Below are positions 19,864 through 30,244 of a stretch of DNA of 64,000 nucleotides, piece by piece. Position 1 is the first letter of the stretch. Each line of letters begins with the position of its first letter. A program made the translations under genes and the position numbers. A model generated the notes under the pieces. That model did not search any database. It was not told where the DNA came from and worked only from the letters and a program-made list of their open reading frames with translations. Origin of the DNA: Aurantiacibacter marinus (lineage in GTDB: Bacteria; Pseudomonadota; Alphaproteobacteria; Sphingomonadales; Sphingomonadaceae); the NCBI RefSeq assembly GCF_001021555.1, contig NZ_LDCP01000001.1, positions 1,178,001-1,242,000 of the forward strand. The letters run 5' to 3'.

Positions 19864-21543
19864 ATGAGCATCAATATCGGCCCCCCTTCCGTCGAAGAAC
19901 TCCGCCCCCGCATCACCGTGATCGGTGTAGGCGGTGCTGGTGGCAATGCCATCGCCAACATGATCGAGGCGGATATCGAGGGCGTCGATTTCATTGTCGC
20001 GAATACGGACGCACAGGCACTCAACACCTCCTCTGCCGAACATCGCATCCAGCTTGGCCCTGATATTACGCAGGGTCTGGGCGCAGGCTCGCGTCCCGAA
20101 GTCGGCCGTGCGGCTGCCGAAGAAACGACCGAGGAAATCGAACGCGCGCTGGAAGGCGTGAACATGGTGTTTATCGCGGCCGGTATGGGCGGCGGCACCG
20201 GGACCGGCGCTGCACCCGTAATCGCAAAGGTCGCGCGCGATCGCGGCATTCTGACAGTTGGCGTGGTGACGAAGCCATTCCTGTTCGAAGGCACGCGCCG
20301 GATGCGCAGCGCCGAGAACGGCATCGATGAATTGCAAAAGCATGTCGATACGCTGATCGTCATCCCCAACCAGAACCTGTTCCTTGTCGCCAAGGCGGAA
20401 ACGACTTTCAAGGAAGCGTTCCTGCTGGCCGACGAAGTGTTGCAGCAGGGCGTGCGCTCCATCACCGATCTGATGGTGATGCCAGGCCTGATCAACCTCG
20501 ATTTCGCCGATGTGCGCTCTGTCATGGGTGAAATGGGCAAGGCAATGATGGGCACTGGCGAAGGCGAGGGCGATAACCGGGCACTCGAAGCAGCCGAACG
20601 CGCCATCGCCAATCCGCTGCTGGATGGTGTCTCGATGCAGGGCGCCAAGGGCGTCATCATCTCCATCATCGGCGGCGAAGACATGAAGTTGCTGGAAGTA
20701 GACGAAGCCGCGAACCACATTCGCGAACTGGTCGATCAGGAAGCCAACATCATCTGGGGCAGCGCCTTCAATCCCGAGCTGGATGGCAAAATCCGCGTTA
20801 GCGTCGTCGCTACCGGGATTGAGCAAAGTGCGGAACAGATGGCCGAAAACACACGTCCGGTTGATTTGACTTCCGCGCGCGGCCCTTCACGTCCTGCAAT
20901 CCCTATTCCCACCGATAATGATCTTTCGGATGACATGGATGAAGACGATGCGCTCGATCTTGGTGCCATGGAAGAGCAGGAAGACGAAGTTGTCCTTTCA
21001 GAAGCCGTGGATACCGCTGATACCTCGCTGCCCGAACCGGCTGGTGATGACAGTTTCGGTATGGACGATACAGGTTTTGGCAGCAGTGCCAGTGCTTCCG
21101 GTGACGGGGATGACACGTTTGACCTGACCTCCAGCGATGAGGAAGTGGAAGTAGAGCCAGAGATGGATGGTGCTACTGCAGATCAAAGCGATGACGCTGG
21201 CGGAGATGACGAGCTGTTGCTTGATGCTGATCGCCTTGCCGAGCAGGACGAGCCGGTCGAGCCGGGCACAGGTGGCCGCCGTGCGCGGATGCTGGGCGGA
21301 GCCGCAGCGCCGCATGACGCGGATGAAGACGGCGCATCGGTCGATACCGCGTCGTCCGCACCTGTGGCACCTGCCGCAGCCGCAGTCGGTGAAGCCGCGT
21401 CAGGAACGACCTTGTTCGAACGCATGGCAAACCTTTCGCGCCAGGGCAAAGCTGACGATACAGACAGCGAAGCGGACGAAGACGATGATGATGGCAGCGC
21501 CATGCGGATTCCGCGTTTCCTGGGCCGTCAGAACAACCAGTAA
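19864..21543 (+). CDS. ftsZ: Cell division GTPase FtsZ
   Basis: Tubulin-like GTPase forming the Z ring. The globular domain (about 15-330) holds GVGGAGGNA, the tubulin signature GGGTGTG at 109-115 and the T7 loop [11 protein letters not shown]. Residues about 349-545 form a long, strongly acidic disordered linker. The last residues, [13 protein letters not shown], are the conserved C-terminal peptide that binds FtsA. The ATG at 19864 follows GAGGGA at good spacing; an upstream frame from 19786 has no family similarity. Length 559 aa, long mainly because of the linker. Confidence 0.96.
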   Translation: MSINIGPPSVEELRPRITVIGVGGAGGNAIANMIEADIEGVDFIVANTDAQALNTSSAEHRIQLGPDITQGLGAGSRPEVGRAAAEETTEEIERALEGVNMVFIAAGMGGGTGTGAAPVIAKVARDRGILTVGVVTKPFLFEGTRRMRSAENGIDELQKHVDTLIVIPNQNLFLVAKAETTFKEAFLLADEVLQQGVRSITDLMVMPGLINLDFADVRSVMGEMGKAMMGTGEGEGDNRALEAAERAIANPLLDGVSMQGAKGVIISIIGGEDMKLLEVDEAANHIRELVDQEANIIWGSAFNPELDGKIRVSVVATGIEQSAEQMAENTRPVDLTSARGPSRPAIPIPTDNDLSDDMDEDDALDLGAMEEQEDEVVLSEAVDTADTSLPEPAGDDSFGMDDTGFGSSASASGDGDDTFDLTSSDEEVEVEPEMDGATADQSDDAGGDDELLLDADRLAEQDEPVEPGTGGRRARMLGGAAAPHDADEDGASVDTASSAPVAPAAAAVGEAASGTTLFERMANLSRQGKADDTDSEADEDDDDGSAMRIPRFLGRQNNQ

Positions 21544-21605
21544 TCGGACCAGCCGAACGAATTCGTTTTCGCTCGGTTCAGTGAAGACTGTATAGGGCGG
21601 GGTAT

Positions 21606-23315
21606 ATGAATCGTCCCCGCCCTATCAGTTTCATGCTCGCCGCAAGTGTGGCTTCGTTTACCCTTACATCGGCGTTGAACGCACCTGCGCATGCGCAGGA
21701 AGTGGTACAGGCGCTGCCCAATCCGGCCAGTGCTGAACTGAGCGATGCCTTGCGCCGCCTTTCGCGTAGCCCCGATAATGTGGCGGCTTTGGTTGATGCC
21801 GGACGCGCCTCTCTGGCGCTTGGCGATGTGAGCGGAGCGCTCAGCTTTCTTAGTCGTGCGCAGGCGCGGCGGCCCGAAGATGGCCGCGTCTTGACGGGAC
21901 TGGCACTGGTCGCGGTTCGGCGCGGAGAAGGTATCACAGCGGTCCAGCTGTTCGACAACGCCAATGCGGCGGGCGCATCGCTGTCGGATGTCGCCGCCGA
22001 ACGTGGGCTGGCCTATGATCTGATCGGCAATAATGCCCGCGCCCAGAGGCTCTACCGCCAAGCACTTTCTCGCCAGGCAAGCGACGAAGTCATTCGGCGA
22101 CTGGCCCTTTCCTATGCCATTTCGGGTGATGCTGCGGCGTCGGAGGCGACCCTGTTGCCGCTCCTGCAACGGCAGGATCGCAGCGCATATCGCAGCCGCG
22201 CCTTCGCGCTGGCCATAATGGGCCGCGATACAGAGGCAGTTACGATTGCGGAAACAATGCTGCCTCCTCGCCTGTCAGGCCGGTTGGCGCCGTATTTGCG
22301 CTATATGCCGCGACTTACCCCCTCGCAGCAGGCCGCAGCCGCCAATCTTGGCCGTTTTCCGGCGGCCTCTCGGATCGGTCAGGACTCGCCGCAAATTGCT
22401 GCCTTGGCCGGAGGCGCAGGCCAAACCACCAGCGCTCCTGTGTCCGGTGGAGACCGCCTGACGCCAAGCGGTGCAGCGCTTGGTCCTGCACGGCAAGCTG
22501 CGGCGGAACCAGTGGTTGCGCCCCCAGCCTCCGCACCCGAGCCTGCACCTGTTCAGGCACCCGTTCAGGCACGTGTTCAGGCACCAACCCCGACACCCAC
22601 TCCCGCGATATCAGGTGAGCTTCCTGCCATCACTACGTCCGAAGCGGTGCGCATGGCGGAAGCTGCGGTTCAGCCTACCGCCCAACCTACCATGCAACCG
22701 GCCTTTGAACGCCCGATACGACCGCCCCAACCAGCGCGCGAACAGTCCCCGGTAATTGTAGCAACTATCGGCGAAGATGCGGCCTTTCCAGCCGAGCAAG
22801 AGTCACGGCCTTCGTTTTCCTTGTCGGAGCCGGTGGCGCAGAGTTCTCCGATTTTCGAAGCTGAATCCGAACAGACAGCTGAACAGCTTGGCCTTGCGGA
22901 AGCATTCGCCGATTTCACCTTGCCGGGCCAGGGCCTGCCGGTCGCGCCCAGTGCGGGCGCGGTCGATATCACTGCGATCCAGCCTGCCCGCGAAGTTGTG
23001 GCACCGGCACCGGCACCGGCACCCACATCTCCGCCGCCGCCCGCAAACCCCAGCAGGCACTGGGTCCAGGTTGCAACCGGACAGGATGTCGGCGCATTCC
23101 GTTTCGACTGGCGCCGGATTGTGCGCGGTGCCGGCGGACTGCTGGATGGGCGAGAAGCTTACACAGCCCCGTGGAACCAGACCAACCGGCTGGTCACCGG
23201 TCCGTTCGAATCGCGTTCTGCAGCGCAAGCATTCATCGCCGAATTGGCTGAAGCTGGGGTGGATTCCTTCCGCTTCACCAGTGCCGCGGGTGAAGAGGTG
23301 GTTCCGCTGCGATGA
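21606..23315 (+). CDS. Periplasmic TPR protein with C-terminal SPOR domain
   Basis: Secreted protein of 569 aa with a signal peptide ending in AHAQ. Residues about 35-220 look like tetratricopeptide repeats (for example DVSGALSFLSRAQARRPEDG), then a long Pro/Ala/Gln-rich linker (about 250-480) leads to a SPOR domain (about 485-569, starting HWVQVATG). SPOR domains bind denuded glycan strands at septa, so a division role next to ftsZ is plausible but inferred. The linker contains short PVQAPVQARVQAPTP-type repeats. A small RBS precedes the ATG, which is 62 bp after ftsZ. Confidence 0.85.
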   Translation: MNRPRPISFMLAASVASFTLTSALNAPAHAQEVVQALPNPASAELSDALRRLSRSPDNVAALVDAGRASLALGDVSGALSFLSRAQARRPEDGRVLTGLALVAVRRGEGITAVQLFDNANAAGASLSDVAAERGLAYDLIGNNARAQRLYRQALSRQASDEVIRRLALSYAISGDAAASEATLLPLLQRQDRSAYRSRAFALAIMGRDTEAVTIAETMLPPRLSGRLAPYLRYMPRLTPSQQAAAANLGRFPAASRIGQDSPQIAALAGGAGQTTSAPVSGGDRLTPSGAALGPARQAAAEPVVAPPASAPEPAPVQAPVQARVQAPTPTPTPAISGELPAITTSEAVRMAEAAVQPTAQPTMQPAFERPIRPPQPAREQSPVIVATIGEDAAFPAEQESRPSFSLSEPVAQSSPIFEAESEQTAEQLGLAEAFADFTLPGQGLPVAPSAGAVDITAIQPAREVVAPAPAPAPTSPPPPANPSRHWVQVATGQDVGAFRFDWRRIVRGAGGLLDGREAYTAPWNQTNRLVTGPFESRSAAQAFIAELAEAGVDSFRFTSAAGEEVVPLR

Positions 23316-23462
23316 TCGGCTGCCCTAGGGCGAGGGCAATTTGTGCACACCTTGTGAACAACCCAGTCGAGTTTTGCCCGACCGTTTGACCCGCTTCGAT
23401 TGCGCCAAAGATGCTTGCCGACGCATTAAGCCTTGCATGACATATGAACTGGCAAGGGCCCG

Positions 23463-23969
23463 ATGAATACGGATCGCGCGACAATGGAACGGGCCGATGA
23501 TGCGGCTCCGGTGGAGATGTTGACGGCGCTCTTCGAAGCCCATGGCTGGAGTCATGAGCAAGTCTCCGAAGACGAAGTTACCGTAGAGATTCCAGGGAGT
23601 TGGACGACCTATCAACTGCGCGCCGTATGGCGGCGGGAGGACCATGTCCTGCAATTGCTCTGCCTGCCCGAAATCCGCGTGAACGATGACAAGCGTACTC
23701 CTGCCTACGAATTGCTGGCGATGATCAACGAACAGTTATGGCTCGGTCATTTCGATATCTGGTCGCAGGGCGGAATGCTGCTGTATCGCCACGGTTTGAT
23801 GCTGGGTGATGACGGGATGCTCAGCATCGACATGGCGCAGCACGCCATCGAATCCGCTGTTGCCGAATGCGATCGCTTCTACCCCGCGTTCCAATTCCTG
23901 TTGTGGGGTGACAAGAACCCGCGTGATGCACTGGACGCAGCACTGGTGGATGCAGCCGGAGAGGCTTAA
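23463..23969 (+). CDS. YbjN domain-containing protein
   Basis: Cytoplasmic protein of 168 aa that matches the YbjN family: an N-terminal segment (LTALFEAHGWSHEQVSEDEV), a central beta region ending RAVWRREDHVLQLLCLP and the helical LLAMINEQLWLGHFDIW. The biochemical role of YbjN proteins is not settled; they have a fold like type III secretion chaperones. It lies 10 bp before proC, and this YbjN-proC pairing suggests one transcript. Confidence 0.8.
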   Translation: MNTDRATMERADDAAPVEMLTALFEAHGWSHEQVSEDEVTVEIPGSWTTYQLRAVWRREDHVLQLLCLPEIRVNDDKRTPAYELLAMINEQLWLGHFDIWSQGGMLLYRHGLMLGDDGMLSIDMAQHAIESAVAECDRFYPAFQFLLWGDKNPRDALDAALVDAAGEA

Positions 23970-23979
23970 ACGGCGCTGC

Positions 23980-24780
23980 ATGTCTTACGAATCCATCCTG
24001 ATCGTCGGTTGCGGCAATATGGCCGGGTCCATGCTTGAAGGCTGGTTGGCTGCTGGCCTCCCGCAGAAACACTTCACGGTCGTCACGCCGACGCGGGAAA
24101 GCGTGCCCGGCGATGTCGAATTGCTTCGCGAAGTGCCGGACGGGCGCGATTTTGACGCTGTTCTGCTGGGCTTCAAGCCGTACATGCTCGCTAAAATTGC
24201 GCCCGCGTTGCAAGCTGTATGCGGGCCGCAAACGGCTGTGCTTTCCGTATTGGCAGGCGTTCAGCTGGATGTCCTGCGGGAACGCTTTCCGGCAGCAGGC
24301 GCGGTCGTTCGTGTGATGCCCAATCTGGCCTGCGCACTGGGCAAATCACCGGTCGCTCTGGCAGAGGAAGGTTTGAGCGAGCAGGGCCGTATCGAGCTTC
24401 TGGAATTGATCGACCATCTTGGGACGCCTGCCTGGGTGGGGGAAGACAAGTTCGACCTTGTGACAGCGCTTGCAGGAAGCGGTCCGGCCTTCGTCTACCG
24501 TTTTATCGATGCGCTGAGTGTTGCGGCTGTGCGGCTTGGCTTGCCAGAAGATCAGGCGCGCGAACTTGCTATCACCATGACAGAGGGCGCAGCCGCGCTC
24601 GCTGCCAGTTCGGAATATCCTCCGGGCAAGCTGGCGGACATGGTTGCCAGCCCTGGCGGGGTCACGCGGAAGGGCATGGATGTGCTCGATGATGGCGAAG
24701 CACTAACCCGCCTGATTACGGATACCCTGCGCGCAGCCCGTGACCGCAGCGTTGAAATGGCCCGAGAAGCCCGCGATTGA
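23980..24780 (+). CDS. proC: Pyrroline-5-carboxylate reductase
   Basis: NAD(P)H-dependent enzyme that makes proline from pyrroline-5-carboxylate. It shows the Rossmann start ILIVGCGNMAGSML, VLSVLAGVQLD, VRVMPNLACALGKS and the C-terminal signature LAGSGPAFVYRFIDAL and ASPGGVTRKGMDVLD. The ATG at 23980 gives 266 aa, typical; a longer frame from 23806 only overlaps the YbjN gene. proB lies about 3.3 kb downstream; the proA gene is not in the window. Confidence 0.95.
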   Translation: MSYESILIVGCGNMAGSMLEGWLAAGLPQKHFTVVTPTRESVPGDVELLREVPDGRDFDAVLLGFKPYMLAKIAPALQAVCGPQTAVLSVLAGVQLDVLRERFPAAGAVVRVMPNLACALGKSPVALAEEGLSEQGRIELLELIDHLGTPAWVGEDKFDLVTALAGSGPAFVYRFIDALSVAAVRLGLPEDQARELAITMTEGAAALAASSEYPPGKLADMVASPGGVTRKGMDVLDDGEALTRLITDTLRAARDRSVEMAREARD

Positions 24781-24795
24781 GCCGTTTCTTCGGTT

Positions 24796-24830
24796 AACCG
24801 GCGGTTTATCGAAAATCGACCGGTTTTGCT
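24796..24830 (+). terminator. Possible terminator after proC
   Basis: AACCGG at 24796-24801 can pair with CCGGTT at 24820-24825, with an inner TCGA-AAA-TCGA stem, followed by TTTTGCTT. The stem is short, so this is tentative. Confidence 0.35.
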
Positions 24831-24858
24831 TGAAAATCATTCGCAAAAACCCGATATT
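24830..24858 (+). promoter_or_regulatory. Candidate sigma-70 type promoter for the Bax-inhibitor gene
   Basis: TTGAAA (24830-24835) and GATATT (24853-24858) are separated by exactly 17 nt and lie about 50 bp before the next start codon. The -10 hexamer matches only 4 of 6 positions. Confidence 0.35.
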
Positions 24859-24908
24859 GTTTTCAACCCGGCCCACTACGGAGAGGCCGGACAAAGGAGT
24901 TTGAAAAC

Positions 24909-25685
24909 ATGGCAAACTGGAACGACAACCGCACACGCCCTGAAGGGCTGGGTGTGGCGCCGAGCCAGATGGGTGACGTGACTGGCCGCACAAGCTTTGA
25001 TGCGGGCCTGCGCAAGCACATGCTCTCGATTTACAATTATATGGCATCGGGCATCATGCTCACAGGCATTGTGGCCCTGCTGACTGCGCAAAGCGGCCTG
25101 GCGATCACATTTGCCCAGGGGCCGATGATGTGGCTGGTCGCACTGTCGCCGCTGGCGATCGTGTTCGCCATGAGTTTTGGCCGGAACAAGTTTTCGACAG
25201 CAACGCTGCAGGGAATGTTCTGGGGCTTTGCGGTTCTGATGGGCCTTTCGCTCTCGACGATCTTCCTGGTGTACACAGGCGGCTCGATTGCAGCGACGTT
25301 CTTCGCAACGGCTGGTGCTTTTGCCGGCCTCAGCCTGTTCGGCTACACCACGCAGAAGGACCTGTCCGGTATGGGCAGTTTCCTCATCATGGGTGTGATC
25401 GGCCTGATCATCGCGACTGTGATCAACATGTTCCTGGGATCCAGCACTCTTGAGCTGGCCATCAGTTTCCTTGGAGTGCTGATCTTCGCCGGACTGACGG
25501 CTTACGACACACAGCGTCTGAAGACGGAATATCTGACGATCCAGCAGATGAAGATGACCAATCCATCGGCGGCTGCTGCCTACCCGCTGGGCAAGATGGT
25601 CGTAATGGGTGCGCTGTCGCTCTACCTCGACTTCATCAACATGTTCCTCTTCCTGCTGCGCTTTATGGGCTCCGCCCGCGAATAG
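24909..25685 (+). CDS. Bax inhibitor-1/YccA family membrane protein
   Basis: Integral membrane protein of 258 aa with about seven transmembrane segments after a roughly 35-residue soluble N-terminus. The family shows GGSIAATFFATAGAFAGLSL, GLTAYDTQRLKTEY and the C-terminal ALSLYLDFINMFLFLLR. The conserved acidic residue in the YDTQ loop fits TMBIM/BI-1 proteins, thought to be pH-dependent ion leak channels or protease partners; the role here is unknown. AAAGGAG precedes the ATG and a good terminator follows. Confidence 0.9.
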   Translation: MANWNDNRTRPEGLGVAPSQMGDVTGRTSFDAGLRKHMLSIYNYMASGIMLTGIVALLTAQSGLAITFAQGPMMWLVALSPLAIVFAMSFGRNKFSTATLQGMFWGFAVLMGLSLSTIFLVYTGGSIAATFFATAGAFAGLSLFGYTTQKDLSGMGSFLIMGVIGLIIATVINMFLGSSTLELAISFLGVLIFAGLTAYDTQRLKTEYLTIQQMKMTNPSAAAAYPLGKMVVMGALSLYLDFINMFLFLLRFMGSARE

Positions 25686-25733
25686 GATATGCCTTGGCGG
25701 CCCCATTGGTCGCACAAAGGATTCGTTTGAACG

Positions 25734-25770
25734 TGCCCGGGGTGCAAATCTGCGCTCCGGGCATTTTCTT
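25734..25770 (+). terminator. Rho-independent terminator
   Basis: TGCCCGG (25734-25740) pairs with CCGGGCA (25757-25763), followed by TTTTCTTT. It closes the Bax-inhibitor transcript. Confidence 0.75.
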
Positions 25771-25847
25771 TATTGTTTCGGCGGGTTAGTCAGCTTGGCT
25801 TAACGCCGATTGGGGAATGATCCCCGGCGAGAGGATTTTTGCGCGAT

Positions 25848-26819
25848 ATGAACCGTTCATTGAAACCCGAATGTTCGCCTGAGATGAAGGCTCCTGTGAC
25901 GATCAGGTCTATTGCCGCGCGCGCCGTCTTTGCCGCCACGGCAACCGTTCTACTCGCCGCATGCGCAACGACGCCGCCTCCACCTCCGCCTCCCCCTCCT
26001 CCTCCTCCTCCGCCGCCGGTCGTGGAAGCCGTGCCCTATCGCCCGCTTCCGCCGCCACAGGCTGCGTACCAGATGACGATTCCGGCCAAGAACGCCTTTG
26101 GTATGCGGCAGACGGTCAACTCCATGCTGTCGCAGGACGAAGCGGTATGGCATTTCCGGTCTGGCTGGAACGTGGCGGCGCTTAATTGCACCCGCGATAT
26201 CGATCAGCCTATCCTTGATGCCTACGCTGTCATGTTGCGGCAGGAGGCCAGGCTGTTGTCGTCTGTAAATACCCGCGTTGAAGCGCAGTTCCGCGAATCA
26301 ACAGGCGGGTCGCGCCGTGATGCCTTGCTGGCGCGTGAAACGCATTCGACGGAGATGTATAATTACTTTGCATCGCCACCTGCGCGGCGCGACTTTTGCA
26401 GCACGGCCCTGGCTATAGCGAATGAGTATACGGCAGCGCAGCCAGCCGATTTCATGAGCTTCGCGCTCTCTGGGCTTCAGCGGTATGAAATGGCTTTTGA
26501 ACAGTTCTTCAGCGCGTACGAGCAGTATCAACTCGCGTCGGCCGACTGGGATGCCCGTTACGGCGCCCAATATGGCCGGTCCCAGCCGGGTTGGGTCGCG
26601 ATTTATGGCGATCGCGCGCAGCAGGCGGCAGCGGGCGTTGCCACGACTGGTCTTGTTCCTTTGGATCCGGTTTCTGTGCCCGACGCGGAAACGGGGGCAA
26701 CGATTCCCATAATTCCTGTTGATCAAGCAGCGTCCGGCACCCCTGTTGTGCAGCCGTTGTCAGGTGAAGGAGTGGTCGTTCCGCCGCCCCCGTCAGCTGG
26801 TGATGACGCCGCGCAATAG
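25848..26819 (+). CDS. Outer-membrane-type lipoprotein with polyproline run, unknown function
   Basis: A protein of about 323 aa I cannot assign. A lipobox (VLLAAC) follows a hydrophobic stretch; the lipidated Cys would be residue 39 from the ATG at 25848 or residue 27 from the ATG at 25884, which gives a more usual signal length. A TTG at 25839 lies closest to an AGGA. Directly after the Cys come 15 consecutive prolines, then a helical domain (about 80-230) and a Pro/Val-rich tail. The run should need elongation factor P for translation. It is flanked by a terminator upstream and obgE downstream. Confidence 0.65.
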   Translation: MNRSLKPECSPEMKAPVTIRSIAARAVFAATATVLLAACATTPPPPPPPPPPPPPPPVVEAVPYRPLPPPQAAYQMTIPAKNAFGMRQTVNSMLSQDEAVWHFRSGWNVAALNCTRDIDQPILDAYAVMLRQEARLLSSVNTRVEAQFRESTGGSRRDALLARETHSTEMYNYFASPPARRDFCSTALAIANEYTAAQPADFMSFALSGLQRYEMAFEQFFSAYEQYQLASADWDARYGAQYGRSQPGWVAIYGDRAQQAAAGVATTGLVPLDPVSVPDAETGATIPIIPVDQAASGTPVVQPLSGEGVVVPPPPSAGDDAAQ

Positions 26820-26999
26820 GTCGATTTGCGGCTTCAGGACTACGGTCAGGCAAACTACAGGTCTTGCGATTGTCTTGTCGCGGCCCGATCTTGCGCCTAT
26901 CGGACAAATTGAACATCTGCCCGAAACGGCAGGAAGCGCGACCATGCGCCCGCGACATGGGCAGATTTGTCTGTAAGCGAGGACAGCCAAGGGGGCTGA

Positions 27000-28094
<1,095 letters not shown>

Positions 28095-28098
28095 GGCC

Positions 28099-29220
28099 AT
28101 GGCCGTAAGCGCAATCAGGGATATTGCCTCAGCACGCAGGCTGGTCGTGAAGATCGGGAGCGCGCTGCTGGTCGAAGACGGCAAGCCCGCCCTGTTGCGG
28201 TTGCAATCGCTCGCACAGGATTTGTGGGCGCTGCGTGAAGCGGGCGTCGAAATTATCGTGGTCAGTTCCGGCGCGATCGCGCTTGGCGCGGCGCGGTTGG
28301 GTCTGCCCAAGGGGGGGCGGGCCAGCCTTGCCGATGCGCAGGCTGCCGCATCGGTCGGCCAAGTTGTGTTGGCGCAGTTATGGGCAGAAGCGCTGGGCAA
28401 GCACGATCTCACAGCGGCTCAGATGCTGGTAACCCTGGGTGATCTGGAAGACCGGCGGCGTTATCTCAATGCGGCAGCAACGCTGGAACGGTTGCTGGAA
28501 GCCGGCGCTGTGCCGGTGGTCAACGAAAATGACAGCGTTGCGACCGAAGAAATCCGGTTTGGCGATAATGATCGGCTGGCCGCCCGCGTAGCGCAGGCGG
28601 CAGGGGCTGATGCGGTGTTGCTGCTTTCCGATGTGGATGGCCTGTATGACCGTCCGCCGGGCCAAGCCGGTGCCCGGTTGATCGAACGGATCGAAGGGGT
28701 CACGCCGGAAATCATCGCCATGGCAAGCGACGGGTCCAGTTCTGGCCTCGGCTCTGGCGGGATGACCTCCAAATTGCAGGCTGCCCGGATAGCAGAGCGT
28801 GCAGGGATTATGCTTGGCATTATCAATGGTACGTATGAATCGCCAATTGCCAATGCGATCGCTGCAAATCGCGGAACGGTGTTCTTGCCGGTTCGGACGG
28901 ACAACGCGCGCAAGGCCTGGCTTGGCGGACGCCTGGCCCCTGAAGGTGTGCTGACAGTCGATGCCGGATGCGTGGATGCGCTGGGCAATGGCGCAAGTTT
29001 GCTGGCCGCCGGATTGACCGATGTTGACGGCGCATTTCAACGCGGCGCGCTTGTCAGTCTGCACGGCCCGAATGGTGAACGGTTGGGGCAGGGCCTCGTC
29101 GAATACAGCGCAGAGGAATGCCGAGCGATCCTTGGTCTGCAAGGCAGCGAACAAGAGGATCGGCTGGGTTACGCGCCGCGTGCCGCAGTTGTACACCGTG
29201 ATCATATGGTTCGCGGATGA
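28099..29220 (+). CDS. proB: Glutamate 5-kinase with PUA domain
   Basis: Cytoplasmic kinase that phosphorylates glutamate in the first step of proline synthesis. Amino-acid-kinase motifs VVKIGSALLVEDG, VSSGAIALGAARLG, VVNENDSVATEEIRFGDND and LLSDVDGLYD are present. A C-terminal PUA domain (about 280-370) follows. The ATG at 28099, just after the obgE stop, gives 373 aa, usual for the family. It overlaps the next gene by 4 bp. Confidence 0.95.
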   Translation: MAVSAIRDIASARRLVVKIGSALLVEDGKPALLRLQSLAQDLWALREAGVEIIVVSSGAIALGAARLGLPKGGRASLADAQAAASVGQVVLAQLWAEALGKHDLTAAQMLVTLGDLEDRRRYLNAAATLERLLEAGAVPVVNENDSVATEEIRFGDNDRLAARVAQAAGADAVLLLSDVDGLYDRPPGQAGARLIERIEGVTPEIIAMASDGSSSGLGSGGMTSKLQAARIAERAGIMLGIINGTYESPIANAIAANRGTVFLPVRTDNARKAWLGGRLAPEGVLTVDAGCVDALGNGASLLAAGLTDVDGAFQRGALVSLHGPNGERLGQGLVEYSAEECRAILGLQGSEQEDRLGYAPRAAVVHRDHMVRG

Positions 29221-30137
29221 GCGGCGCAAAAACCCTAGCGCTGACTGGAGGGACCGGCTTCGTCGGTCAGGCGGTGTTGGATGAAGCGGCGCGGCGCGGC
29301 CTTTCGGTCCGCGCGCTTGCTCGCCGCGAACAGGATCCGCGCCAAGGTGTCGAGTGGGTCAGGGGTGATCTTTCGTCCGCTGATGCGCTCGGACGGCTGA
29401 TGAAAGGCTGCGACACGGTGCTGCATATTGCCGGGGTGGTGAATGCGCCGGATGAAGCAGGATTTCTTGCGGGTAATGTAGAAGGCACGCAGAATGTGGC
29501 GGAGGCCGCGAGGCAGGCCGATGTGCCGCGCTTTGTCCATGTGTCTTCACTGGCCGCGCGTGAGCCGGGGCTGTCCGATTACGGGCGATCCAAACGTCTC
29601 GCTGAAGAAGTTGTGCAAGTGAGCGGCCTGGACTGGACCATTGTTCGCCCCCCCGCCGTTTACGGGCCCCGCGATACGGAAATGTTCGAGCTGTTCCGAG
29701 CTGCACGCTGGCGTTTTTTGCCAATGCCGCCGCCAGGGCGGACTTCGATTATCCATGTCGATGATCTTGCCCGGCTGCTGCTAAGCCTGCTTGCGTCACC
29801 TCCCATAGTGCAGGACCGGATATTCGAACCGGACGATGGGGCAGCGGGAGGTTTTACGCACAAGGAACTTGCGCGGGCTATCGGCAAGGCAATGGGCAAA
29901 GGCGTTTGGGCGCCTAGTCTTCCAGGCAAATGGCTTGCCGGGGCCGCCCGAATTGACCGCGCCCTGCGGGGTGAAAAGGCCAAATTGACGCCAGACCGGG
30001 CCCGTTACATGTCCCATCCTGATTGGGTGTCCGATCCCGAAAAGCGCGTTCCGGCTGCAATCTGGGAAGCTGTTATAAAGACAGATCAAGGGCTTGCAGC
30101 CACTGCGAAGTGGTACCGCGATACGGGCTGGTTGTGA
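29217..30137 (+). CDS. NAD(P)-dependent epimerase/dehydratase family protein
   Basis: Extended short-chain dehydrogenase of 306 aa. The nucleotide-binding motif is TGGTGFVGQAVLDEA near the N-terminus. HVSSLAAREPGLSDYGRSK holds the catalytic Ser and the YxxxK pair, and IVRPPAVYGPRD follows. The substrate is unknown; relatives act on nucleotide sugars, quinones or steroids. It begins in a 4-bp overlap with proB, so obgE, proB and this gene probably share a transcript. Confidence 0.85.
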   Translation: MSGAKTLALTGGTGFVGQAVLDEAARRGLSVRALARREQDPRQGVEWVRGDLSSADALGRLMKGCDTVLHIAGVVNAPDEAGFLAGNVEGTQNVAEAARQADVPRFVHVSSLAAREPGLSDYGRSKRLAEEVVQVSGLDWTIVRPPAVYGPRDTEMFELFRAARWRFLPMPPPGRTSIIHVDDLARLLLSLLASPPIVQDRIFEPDDGAAGGFTHKELARAIGKAMGKGVWAPSLPGKWLAGAARIDRALRGEKAKLTPDRARYMSHPDWVSDPEKRVPAAIWEAVIKTDQGLAATAKWYRDTGWL

Positions 30138-30244
30138 TGTCACGGCAATTGTTCGGTCCGGTCACTTGCTATTAAGTTTTCAATTGTTACGCTCCAGCTA
30201 GGGATTTTCGGGGATTGTTGCCGAAAAAGAAAAAGGGGGGCTTC

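Noticed and set aside
23336-23352. TTGTGCACA as a DnaA box upstream of the YbjN gene
   Set aside because: Single 8/9 match with no partner box; expected by chance in a window of this size.
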